A stretch of DNA of 22,356 nucleotides, taken from assembly GCA_000226015.1 (NCBI GenBank), contig JH154024.1, positions 34,686 through 57,041 on the forward strand, written 5' to 3'. The notes under the pieces were generated by a model, which was not told the origin of the DNA, made no database searches, and saw only the letters and a list, made by a program, of their open reading frames with translations. Positions 1 through 10,200 of the stretch are shown piece after piece (the first letter of the stretch is position 1; each line of letters starts with the position of its first letter). Made by a program: the position numbers and the translations under genes. The stretch is from Mnemiopsis leidyi (taxonomy: Eukaryota > Ctenophora > Tentaculata > Lobata > Bolinopsidae).

Positions 1-150
1 CAGGACGTCCTGGAAACAGTAAACCTATGTTACTTTCAGACAGGACGTCCTGGAAACAGTAAACCTATGTTACTTTCAGACAGGACGTCCTGGAAACAGT
101 AAACCTATGTTACTTTCAGACAGGATGTCCTGGAAACAGTTAACCTATGG
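1..150. repeat. 40-bp tandem repeat, about 3.75 copies
   Basis: Three identical 40-bp units start at 1, 41 and 81. A fourth, slightly diverged copy starts at 121 and breaks off near 150, where it runs into coding sequence. Each unit begins CAGGACGTCCTGG and ends TTACTTTCAGA. The unit end looks like a 3' splice site (pyrimidine-rich, then CAG), and the middle has GTAAAC, which resembles a 5' splice site. The array probably continues beyond the left edge of the window. Perfect identity of three copies suggests recent expansion. Confidence 0.95.
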
Positions 151-2430
151 ATGACGGGGACGAAGCCCATGATCCGACACTGGTCACACTGGGACTACAG
201 CAAACTGGAACCACCCAATATGCGGAAGGATAGTATCGACAAGGACGCCAACAATCAGAAACAGAAGGGTAGGGGTTGAATTATATGTTGTTGTTGTTGC
301 ATTTTGACCGCATGTTTTGTTGACAGTACACGTTGCGTTAAAAACAGATGATTGACTAGAACTGCATTCTGCATTCACTGCATGAGCCATTGTCTTAACT
401 TTACCCAATCTAGATCATCCAAAATCTGACATGTAAAATTCCATGAAATGTATAGATCGTATGCATAGCTCGTGTGATTAATTACCTGATTTACATGTTT
501 GATACTGGTAACTATAGTAACAAGTATCAGTTCGAGACAAGACGTCTGTAGACACCATCCTCTCCTTCCCCTCCTCCTCGGGGAAACTCTCTCCTGCTCT
601 GCCGCGGGAAAGACAGCCAGACAAACAAACTGACAAACAGTCACACAAAGGGGACAACTCCCATACTTCTCTCGCTTCTAGTCACATGTCAAAACAAGTC
701 GGAAATGAGACGTCCAGAAAAAGTAGGTGGAATTTTCTGGAATTTCACGGGCTCTAATTGTATCGTTAGATTTCTTTGTTTTCAAATCGCATGTGAATTG
801 GAGATTAATTTTGATTGTACCGAATTAATTGACTGAGTTAAAAGCTCGTTCTACGTTGCATCCTTAACTTTAAACTCGCATGTGCCATGCAATGTACTTT
901 GGAAAAGTACAGAATCCAAGTTTATTTGCATATAAAAACAAACCTGTGAAGCAAGCTTTATTAATCAAAGTAATATCTCACATTGCTAGATAAGAAGAAA
1001 GTAACTCCTTATCTTAGATCTAAGTGTGCACGGGAGTGTTTCTCCCGCAGCTGGTCGAACTACAAGTGTTTCCCGTCATCCCCGATCTACTTTACTTCCC
1101 CGACTCAAGGGGAAACGCAACATCGAGGTTTGTAATTGTTAGCTGCATTGTACCCCTATATAACGGCAGACATAGACCCAAATGATAAAACTTGCATATA
1201 TACTTGTTGATAAAATTGTAAGTTTTTGTCTTCCCATCGACAACTATGCACCTTTTTCTCAAAATACAGTCAGCAACTTGCTGAAAAAGGTACATTGGCC
1301 GTACATTTTAGTACCACTCAGCATTACCTGGCCTAGACTTTGTCCTGACAAAAACATTCATTTCAGTCTCACTCAGCAGAGCCTGGTCCGGAATTTGTCC
1401 TGACAAAGTTTGACTTATCTGGACACTCTCCCCTAGTAGAGTTCTGTCTTCGAGAACAGAAACTCGCTAAAGACGTCGGAGTTTCTAGACTTCTTTCTAG
1501 AAAGGTTGAACTCGACTGTGTTTTATTTTAAATATTTCTTTTAGTTGATGATTAGATTATTTCCGAATTAACAAAGCCCTTGTACTTTTAGCGTTTATCC
1601 AGTTTTATTGAAGGTTAAGCACAACTCACTAACGGCTCCTTTTTAACAGGAGATCTCAAGTTACCCCTCCCTTGAAGGACAAACGTACAGACAACTCATC
1701 AGTCATTCAAGAAAGCGAGTCCGAGAAATAACACGTGATATGACAAAGTATTGGGAGGATTGCAGACGTCTTCACATACGGTTAGAAGAGGGAGAGTAAT
1801 CAAACTTACCAATTACCGCAATATACGGGCACACTGGCTTGTACCCAGGAATGTTATGTCGCTATAGATATATAGATTCTCTATAGATAGATTCTCGTGT
1901 ATACTATTGTAACAGCACGCATATATCTTCCACGATCCACTTCACTTTGTTGTGAAATTAAATTTCTGTTGGCATAGTACGAAAAATAAGCGGCCGCCGA
2001 TATAACAAGTGGTCGCAATTCTTGTTTTGAACAAAAACCGGCTTGCAATCAGGACCACGAACGAGAACTTAGCACAGCGTCTAGAGTACCAACAAAGAAG
2101 TAACAAGCTCCTCGACAACACCGCTGTTGTTAGCAAACTTGCTGAAATGATCGTGTACGACAGGTAAGGAAAATATTTTCCCTTTCTTGGTTCAGCAGTT
2201 TTGTGATAACAGTATCTGCGTCTCCGTTATATCTGTAATGTTGATATCTCCTCTGATGATTCCCGGTTCCCTTGGCTGCCAAGTTAACCAGCCCATGTTT
2301 GTTTTCTATATCAATTTTGTTCAGATTGCACGGTACGGCCGGGGCTGCTGCTAAAATAGCGTCAACTATCGACTCCTTGATAGCCCTGCAAGAGGAAACA
2401 GAGGAGAAACAACAGCATGGACATTCCTAG
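151..2430 (+). CDS. Unidentified coiled-coil protein gene, six exons, 5' end uncertain
   Basis: I do not recognise this family. Proposed coding exons are 151-268, 552-722, 1051-1127, 1650-1795, 2053-2163 and 2325-2430, ending in TAG. All introns are GT-AG, the phases agree at every junction, and the sum (729 nt) is a whole number of codons, giving 242 aa. The first three exons encode a polar, Ser/Pro/Lys-rich, probably disordered part (for example KLSPALPRERQPDKQTDK). The last three encode a charged helical part with heptad-like spacing (REITRDMTKYWEDCRRLHIR, then ENLAQRLEYQQRSNKLL), followed by an Ala-rich helix and a Glu/Gln-rich tail ending HGHS. The ATG at 151 is the first in frame in this exon, but the frame is open back to 103 and a splice acceptor could sit at 118-119, so an upstream exon is possible. 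Exon 2 could instead end at 726, and an extra exon near 1433-1501 could then be included in frame. The next gene downstream is DNAL1 on the same strand. A ciliary or centrosomal role is only a guess from context. Confidence 0.6.
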
Positions 2431-2540
2431 TTTGAGTGGTCGTATTTTCAGTTTTGTACGTTTTTGATATTTTATATTAAGTGGGAGGAATATGGTATGT
2501 GGTATGTACTTAATCAATGTCACTTTACCTTGATCAGTTA

Positions 2541-2546
2541 ATTAAA
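2541..2546 (+). terminator. Candidate polyadenylation signal (ATTAAA) of the coiled-coil gene
   Basis: ATTAAA, the commonest variant signal, lies 111 bp after the TAG stop at 2428-2430. No AATAAA is nearer. Such hexamers occur often by chance in AT-rich DNA, so this is only a candidate. Confidence 0.35.
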
Positions 2547-2689
2547 CATTTTCGGGAGGTATAGTTTTGATTGATTCTTTATAAAGAGTATTTGATTTTA
2601 TGATTCCTTATTTTCTTATTTTATAAGAAACGAAATGCTGTTAACTTTTTTTTACAATATTCAATGTTTCATTCCAAACTCGATGTGTA

Positions 2690-2701
2690 GTTATCGATAA
2701 C
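2690..2701 (+). promoter_or_regulatory. Near-X-box palindrome upstream of DNAL1
   Basis: GTTATCGATAAC is a perfect 12-bp palindrome about 130 bp before the DNAL1 ATG. RFX factors, which drive many ciliary genes, bind X-boxes of the form GTNRCC, 0-3 bases, RGYAAC. Each half here matches 5 of 6 positions with no spacer. The position is typical for an X-box, but the two mismatches make this a candidate only. Confidence 0.3.
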
Positions 2702-2831
2702 CGAGCATTCTGTAATCCTTCTCGACAAAAGGACAGAGGTGTGGTAGTGAGGTGCGAATGAAATCAAAAGTATTTAAATGAAAAAGTACGTTTTTAACGT
2801 TTATTAACAAAAAGCAATTCAGCTCACAGCC

Positions 2832-3404
2832 ATGTCTAAAGGAACAACAATAAAAGAAGCCCTTGCAGCCTGGGAACAGAAGCAAGGAGAGAAAGCCGCC
2901 GAAGCGGAGGAGATAAAGTTAATCTGCCAGATACCTTCAATAGAGAAAATGGACGCATCTCTGTCCACGTTAAACAACTGCAAGAAACTCTCACTTTCCA
3001 CCAACGCCATCGAGAAGATCACCAACCTGAACGGTTTAAAGTCCCTCAAGATCTTGTCTCTCGGTAGAAACAACATCAAGAGTTTCAGCGGTCTGGAACC
3101 GGTTGGCGACACCCTGGAGGAACTTTGGATCAGTTACAACTTGATCGAGAAGATGAAAGGCATCGGCGTCCTCAAGAAGTTGAAAGTGCTCTTCATGTCC
3201 AACAATCTGGTCAAGGACTGGTCTGAAGTACAGAAACTGTCAGAGTTGCCCTGCCTGGTCGATTTGAACATGGTGAGCAATCCTCTGGAGGAGAAGCACA
3301 GTGTGGACAACACTTGGAGACCAGAGATCGAGAAGAAACTGGTGAAACTGAAGAAGTTGGATGGTATCCCCATCGTCAGGCAGGATGAGGAAGAGGAGGG
3401 TTAG
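2832..3404 (+). CDS. DNAL1: Axonemal dynein light chain 1 (LC1), intronless
   Basis: The complete 190-aa protein equals the length of the human protein and is collinear with it. LC1 is a leucine-rich-repeat protein that binds the microtubule-binding domain of an outer-arm dynein heavy chain in the ciliary axoneme and tunes motor activity. The N-terminal helix has the family stretch [13 protein letters not shown] (residues 5-17). SDS22-like repeats run from about 48 to 152 ([48 protein letters not shown]). A C-terminal helix with [12 protein letters not shown] and an acidic tail DEEEEG close the protein. Asn150 in the [10 protein letters not shown] stretch is the residue altered (N150S) in a human primary ciliary dyskinesia family, and it is intact here. 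The start is supported by the family N-terminus (MSKGTT) and by a reasonable context (CAGCCATGT). The coding region has no intron although animal DNAL1 genes usually have several, and there are no stops or frameshifts. It could be a functional retrogene or a lineage that lost introns. Confidence 0.97.
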   Translation: MSKGTTIKEALAAWEQKQGEKAAEAEEIKLICQIPSIEKMDASLSTLNNCKKLSLSTNAIEKITNLNGLKSLKILSLGRNNIKSFSGLEPVGDTLEELWISYNLIEKMKGIGVLKKLKVLFMSNNLVKDWSEVQKLSELPCLVDLNMVSNPLEEKHSVDNTWRPEIEKKLVKLKKLDGIPIVRQDEEEEG

Positions 3405-3519
3405 ATAGACTGTTGGAGAGAAAATTTTGGGTTCTAATCGTGGTTCCAATGTTGTGGTCTAATAAGTATATGGTTGAGTTTTTTGTCATTAGACTTACTT
3501 TCTGGCAGACTTTTGGTAT

Positions 3520-3525
3520 ATTAAA
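3520..3525 (+). terminator. DNAL1: Candidate polyadenylation signal (ATTAAA) of DNAL1
   Basis: ATTAAA lies about 115 bp after the DNAL1 stop. There is no long A-tract at the 3' end of the reading frame that would mark a recent retrocopy. The call rests on the hexamer and position only. Confidence 0.3.
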
Positions 3526-3755
3526 TTGATTGCGAACTAAGATTCCAATGAAAAAGTTTCTTTTGTCTTTTTGTTTGCTCAAACCTCATTGGCTCAAAGC
3601 TCATTCTAATGTCTGAAAGGTTATCATACAAACTAAACCGTTAGGAAATGTTGGTTGTAATTGATAGCAAGAACAATGTGCTTACAATTATTTTTATCTA
3701 TACATAGATGTACATAATGAAATAATATTATATTGTTTTCATGATATATCTTGTA

Positions 3756-3940
3756 TTCATTCCCGATCTAAACCCGCTAGAGAATATGTTGAACGTTCTG
3801 AAGGCGAGGATAAGGCTAACAAGCAATGAGATTAACAGCAATGGTGACCTTTAGGACGTTGTATCCCAAGAATGGGACAACTTAAATGTTAAACATATTA
3901 GATCATATTATCGGCCAATGACCAGGCATGGTTAAGCTGT
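3756..3940 (+). mobile_element. Tc1/mariner-type transposase remnant (C-terminal end)
   Basis: The frame beginning at 3762 reads PDLNPLENMLNVLKARIR, the signature around the third catalytic acidic residue of Tc1/mariner DDE transposases (typically SPDLNPIENLW...LK). After an in-frame TAG at about 3852 the same frame continues DVVSQEWDNLNVKHIRSYYR, matching the EW...I...L..SM..R pattern near the end of these proteins, and it stops at a TAA after RHG. The rest of the transposase is absent upstream and I did not find paired inverted repeats. This is a decayed fragment, inactive by its stop codon and truncation. Confidence 0.75.
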
Positions 3941-4229
3941 GCAATTCCTTTCAGGGCATCGCAGAAAATATCAATTATGTTACTAATTTACACTGCATAT
4001 CTATTTACTTAAACTCTGTACAAAAACCGGACCTCAAAGCATGATTTACTGCTCACAGTATCGCAATGATTACAAGAAAAATAATTCGTAAAATGGCACG
4101 TGCGCAAAAAGTGACGTTAAGTTTTGTCACCCCCCTGTACCACGCTATCTTGAACTCGCCACAAACATTAAAATTATAAAATTCATTGGTTGATACTTCC
4201 CAAATTGTCATTTTGTAAAATTTGCTCTA

Positions 4230-4267
4230 TTCAATAAATACAATCTTGTTCAATAAATACAATCTGG
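4230..4267. repeat. 19-bp direct tandem duplication
   Basis: TTCAATAAATACAATCTTG is followed at once by the same 19 bases with one change (T to G). The pair lies within the presumed DRC3 5' UTR or core promoter, ending 14 bp before the ATG. The duplicated AATAAATA is AT-rich, but I see no firm regulatory meaning. Confidence 0.8.
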
Positions 4268-4281
4268 TTCTACTAGGGAAG

Positions 4282-7200
4282 ATGAATAGGCTCTATGACA
4301 CGGTTGAGCCGACGGTTATCGACGAGGACCTACTAAAACAATGTATCGAAGAACAAGGAACGGCAAGCGAAGCAGGAAGAATCGCCAAGAAAGAGGGGTT
4401 AGATTTCAGTGAGGTGGAAAGCTTACGGCTTGATTTTAAAAGTAAGTTCTAGCTTACTTTTAACAGATTTGCGAATATTTTCATATATGTATTTTGATTT
4501 TAGTTGTTTTTGTAATAGTTTTACCTACAACCTTGCAATTGAATTTCTCAGATATTTTGAAGATCGACAATCTATGGTTCTTTACAAATTTGGTAAAACT
4601 CAATTTGGATAACAATATTATTGAAAAGATACAGAACCTTGACTCGCTTATTCATCTGGAATGGTTAGGTGAGCCTCTTATTTACTTGATTTTTATTGTT
4701 TATCCTTCAAATCCTGCTAAATATGCGGTTAAATCTTATGTTAAACAGACGCTTTAAAGCAAATTTGTCACTTCAGATTTGTCCTTCAACAACATAGAAA
4801 AGATCGAGGGTCTGGAGAAGCTTACTAAGCTAAAGGACTTGACTCTGTACAATAACCAGATAACAGTATTGGAAAATATGGATAAACTTGTGAACTTGCA
4901 CGTATTTAGTATCGGAAACAACAATCTTTCTCAGATTGATAATGTGAGTAGCATGGTAGTAGGTGCTGCTGGATTTAACAAGTGTAACATGGATTTTTAT
5001 TCTACCTCGTTGATCTTGAAAGGGATTGTTTACGCGATCCTATTGGCTATTCCCTATAATACTATGAGAGGGACAGGACGCATTAGAAACTTATTTTCCG
5101 AGAAGGGTCTACTTGTTGCTATAGAAACTGTTCTTTGGTTATAAGTAAAGTCGCGTTTCAGCATTCAAAACTAGCAATAAGCGCGCGCGTATGTTTTGAA
5201 ACGCCGGCGTCGCGCGCAAGTCTTCTATGTAAGTAGACGTTGTAACGATCTAAATTCTAATTGATGTGCATAGCTGAAATGTGTCATGCTACAAGGATTT
5301 TCCGTTTTTTGTTTGAAATAGCACAGTCAGTGTACCAGAGTAAAAACATTCACAAGTAAACCGTTACACATTTCACCTGACATGACAGATTGATTAGATT
5401 AATATCTAATACCATTCATGCGATGCACAGAAATTCTTTCCTAGCTAAAAAATATTTCGTCAAACCCAACTCAAAAGCAGATTACTTTCAGGTAGTCTAC
5501 CTAAGAAGGTTCCGTGAGCTTCAGTGTCTGAACGTCGCTGGTAATCCTTTTGCAGAGGGCGACTATAAATCCTACGTTGTTGCACATTTACCCTCTATCA
5601 CCTATTTGGATTTCAGACTCGTCTCAGGTCATATGGTAGGTACTTTAGTTGTCAGCTCTTGACAAATTTCTGCTCACTCTTGAATAATTTGTCTCACGAA
5701 CTGGCCAGTGGAAAGTGTATTGATTTAAATTTGGCAAAAATTCTAAAATTACACTTTGCAATGTTTATTGATTAAGATTTACAATTTTTTCGAGAAAAAC
5801 CCAAAAATCAACACACCTCGAGTTTTTTCAAGACAAGTGTGACAATAATGAATTTATCTAATTTACATCTATTTTATAAATCGTAAAATCTTACGACATA
5901 CTTATTTTGATAAAATTCAATATAATGTCCCAATCTTTCTACTTTTCTACAATAACTCTCAGAGAGAAGAGGCGATCACACAATACCAGGATGCTATAGA
6001 TGTTATAGAGCACAATGAGAGGGATGAACAGAAGAAACAGGAAAAAGAAAGGGCAAGAATCGCAGAGGAAAAGGAACTCCGGGTAAAAAGAAATTACATC
6101 AAATCATGACCAAAAATCTCTTCAATTTCAAACACCGTCTAACATATTTCTGAGCGGATATTGATAGTTGATACCATTATAGCTGATAGCATTATGACTT
6201 TTTATAATTGATACCATTATAGCATTATCAAATATATCATGCGATCTCCGTTTCCAGGAAGCGTTTGTGGACGGTCTCATGAGCGGACAGTTGTTCGACG
6301 ATTTGTTTGTGGAGGACGAGGATGGTCCAAAACTCAACCTGCTACCCCAAATGTTGGAAGCTTTTGAACTGTATAAATCAAAGTTCTGCAAGATCTGCGA
6401 GGAGCTCGTTAGTTTCGGCTTAAAAGAGGCTCAGAACAGGAAAAAAGAGAAAACCATGTTCCAGGCAGCGGTGAACAAGGCCAAGGAAGCGGATAAAGTT
6501 CAGGGTGTCGCAGTCATCAACGAGTTTTTAGCATATAAAAAGAAGGTAAGCTGGTAGTTAACAGGTCTGGTTGCAGGGTTGGACGTAGATGAATTATCAA
6601 ATAATAATATAATAGTAATTTAAAACAATAAACCCATCTCATCTGTGATTGTTTATATTTTCCCATCAGTTTAGACTCGAATTTTGATGTTTACTGACTT
6701 TATTTAATATCCAGGTGCTTACAGAGTTGGGACAAGTTAGTGACGCCAGAGTTATTGACGCCAAAATCTCGGAGCTGCAAGAAGAGCTGAACACTGTATG
6801 GGACACACTAATGGGATACGAACTGCAGCTAGCTGAGCAGCTAGAGGTTTGACTTGCTGTGAACTATTTTTGGAATGTAAAAATTTCACGTGACATTGTT
6901 TGATGCTACGGTAGCTGTGGGCTTCTTTACGAGTGAAAAAACAGAAAAATTTCATCATCTTAATAATGGGGACCAGAGTAAGAGTCCGGGGGCCTCATAG
7001 ATATTAGGTGCTCCATTGTTGACTTCCCCAATTGTCTTAGTAGGTTATTAGATTTAGACGTACCACGTCTGTGTTGACCTTACCACCATTGCAGCGATAA
7101 CCGCAGGCTTATGATATCTAGTGCCGATGTGGTTTTTATATTGTTCTCGATAAAATTCGTGTCGATAAAAGTTTCAAATCAATTGATGGAAGAAACTACA

Positions 7201-10200
7201 TAGTTTTTTACACACTGTTGCTCGTACAATGTGCAGCGCTGTCATATATATTATATTTAGAATGAGTTTACATAACATTTTAATTTTCAGTGCTAAAATG
7301 ATATATTTTTGAGACTTAAATAATAATTTAAATCTCGTCAGGAGGTGAACAAAGACTTTGAGAGAACAATGAGTGACATGTCAGGAACCTTCACCGAAAC
7401 AGTCCAGAATTACTTTACCCAGGTAAACTATCGGCTAATAGAATTTAGATGTACTTGTATAGGATTTCTTTACTGCTTATTGCACCTGACACATTGATTT
7501 CCATCTAAAACGTAAACAAGCATTCCCTTTTTAGTTTTTATGACACTTTTTTTCAAGAATTTCCACAAAAGGCCGTCTATGCGTTCACTCTATTATCTCA
7601 TACTTATTTTAATTCGGACACTCCAACAGCCACATGTTACACAAGTGTAACGGCCAATTACAGGAGGCCGAATGTACAATTAACATACACGCCAGTGACG
7701 GTTAAGGTAGTGTGTACCATACTGTTATCGCCCGAGACTTCGCTGCAATGGGCAGCTACTCATTTAACCCTCAATCACGGTTTCCCGATCATTCGGCTGA
7801 GTCAACCGAAGAAGATTGCATAGGCAAATGCACTTCTCTAGGACTGGCGGATACGAGATTTGAACCCCCGACCTCCTGCGTGGGAGCCGAGAAGGAAACC
7901 ACTACACCACCAGCCCATAAATTCCAGTGTCGAAAGTTCCATACTCAATATAGAAATGACAACACTACATATACCTATTCCTTAAGAGTTTCTCCACGCT
8001 TTAAGCATATCAACTAAGGCACAAATTTGTGTTGCTTTCTGACATGTCTCTCGAGATCCTCCCTCTAGATAATTTGCTTGTCAAGAGATAAATAACCGCA
8101 AACTTTCAGTCTCGGGAAGTCACATGACTACACAGTGGCCTGCCAAGTTTGCGCCTTGACATATCGAAATCTATCAGACTAAAAGATAACCACCATATTA
8201 AGATCGTAGTTGCCACCGATAACCACAAATCAGGGGTGGGTGAAAATGACCACGAACTTTCACCATGTGGCCTTCGTCCATAGAAGCAATGCCGTTTAAT
8301 TCATATCATACAAATTCATTTCGCATACTTATTTTTTTCTCGAAACGGCCGTATTCAAATAATACGGAAACGTAATGACACGTACTGCACGAAAGAAAAT
8401 ACATTGATTTAATTAAATTTCGCGAAAAACGATGTTTTTCGCAACACGTGCATAGATTACGTGCATAGATCGCGACTACACCAGATTAAAGCTTGCAGTC
8501 ATGAGGATGGCATCTACAGATTGCACTTAGAGTCAGTAAATGGAGCGAATTTACTCGTCCGAAAAGTATTCAAGACTTCGATCACACGTATAACTAAGTA
8601 GATTTTTGCTTCGTATACCAGTTACCACACTTCATGTTGTCATACTACGGGGGTGGCAACTTTTTGAAACCCGGGCTAAAAGTTTTAAGTTAAGTGTCTT
8701 TTCTGGGGTGGTTGCCACCACCCTTATACAACTACCAGTCGCTAGGAGGTCATCTTCATACTCAGTGCTCCTCCCTCCCAATTATATGTCAATAATTGTT
8801 TTGATTTTGAAATACGATAACTATATCAACTCGGGTAGCAGGTGTTAATGTCTCCGGGATGATTATCAATATCAATCAGACGCTATATCATCTTTGTAGG
8901 TTAATAACCTACTGTTAAACTTACGGAATTCAACGTGCTCACGCGTTTTACTTTTAACAATTAAATTTAACGTTGGCGAATTGGGAAGAAATTCTAAATG
9001 CACATCGCCCGTTAAACGGAACATAATTCTATATGTTCCTAGCGTAAAACCTCGGCTTTTTCATCAGGACTTTTAAATCTTTAAACAACCGTTTAATATA
9101 TTATCGTCTCTTGCACTTACAGACTTACAGTCAAATCGTATTCCTCGAAATTTGCTCTCATAGACATCTGCGGAAGTCTCGCCTAGAGCAACATTTCTAT
9201 ATTTTGGCCCTTCCTTACGTAAAATCCCGGCTTTTCTTAACCAAGACTTTCAAATTTTTAAACGACCGTTTAATATTTTTAAATGGTTTACAGAGCTTTC
9301 CGTCACACGATGTCTCGATCTATTAGTCCTGCTATGATATAATTGCTTTGCGCTGGCAGTATTTGAATTTAACAATCAACGCGAGAATCTTTATTGCACT
9401 GCAAAACTAGAAACCTTTCTAACGAGCAATTAAGATGACTTCGAGTACTGGCATTTAGTGGACTTGCAGTTCTAGTAACAAGCCCAGTAAGAAAAATTGC
9501 TGCATCTCAATAGAAACCTTATGCAATTCCTACAAATCAGCGAATTAAAATGATTTTCGGTGGCATGCTTGAGGCATTAGGGTGAAGAATTCATTTGAAA
9601 AGTCCTTAAAAATTAAAGCCCGGAGAAAATAGTTATCAATTTCGCTGAGTTTTTCTATCATAAGGGTATTTCGGTTTAATAGGTTATCACGAATACCGAC
9701 ACACGAATGTCTGCGACTCAAAAGTCGAAACACATATCCGTGTCAACATTTGACAAAAAATACTAAGTCATTCCTTTATGTAAAAAGATTGAGAATCATT
9801 TTTGATAAATTCGACTTCGAGCGTAAATACTTATGTTAGTGAAGACTTACGAACTTTAAAAAAGATACTTGACAATTATGCCCGATAAGGAAAACGCATA
9901 ACCTTAACAGTTCTAAATGGTTATTAGCATGCCATAAACTCACAGACATTCACATATCCTAACCTCACAACGTGATCAACTGCAGATTTCTGAATAATCT
10001 TATTCTTCCTAAGTATAAATATACAGCTATACTGACTCAGCTGCACCTATTTTGACTCGCGATAGGCAAAAAACGGTTTAAAGTTTTGCGATTCAGTAAA
10101 TAATGTTTTTTATCATTTTTTGAATACGAAATAAATCTTTAAAATTGACCGAAAAATAACTGATGCCACAAAAATCGAATCTTTCGTATAGTGCCAAAAA

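Larger units (their letters stand above)
2431..2831. other. Intergenic spacer between the coiled-coil gene and DNAL1
   Basis: This stretch is AT-rich and has stops in all frames. It must hold the 3' UTR and polyadenylation site of the upstream gene and the promoter and 5' UTR of DNAL1. The only distinct motifs I see are an ATTAAA at 2541 and a 12-bp palindrome at 2690-2701. The sequence just before the DNAL1 ATG (TTCAGCTCACAG then CC) resembles a 3' splice site, so a non-coding 5' exon is possible. Confidence 0.6.
3405..4281. other. Intergenic spacer between DNAL1 and DRC3
   Basis: The 877-bp spacer holds the DNAL1 3' UTR, a Tc1/mariner transposase remnant at about 3756-3940, and a two-copy 19-bp repeat just before the DRC3 start. 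I see no other coding potential and no X-box-like site for DRC3. Confidence 0.7.

Noticed and set aside
375-644. Minus-strand frames opposite exons of the first gene
   Set aside because: They are antisense shadows of the spliced plus-strand exons and show no domain.
3134-3449. Minus-strand frames opposite DNAL1
   Set aside because: They are shadows of the conserved DNAL1 coding sequence.
4222-4281. Upstream extension of DRC3 before its ATG
   Set aside because: It would need a non-ATG start, runs through a two-copy repeat, and is not part of the family N-terminus.
7844-7913. Functional tRNA-Gly gene on the minus strand
   Set aside because: The acceptor stem and promoter boxes are recognisable, but the D and anticodon stems pair poorly. 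A SINE head or pseudogene fits better.
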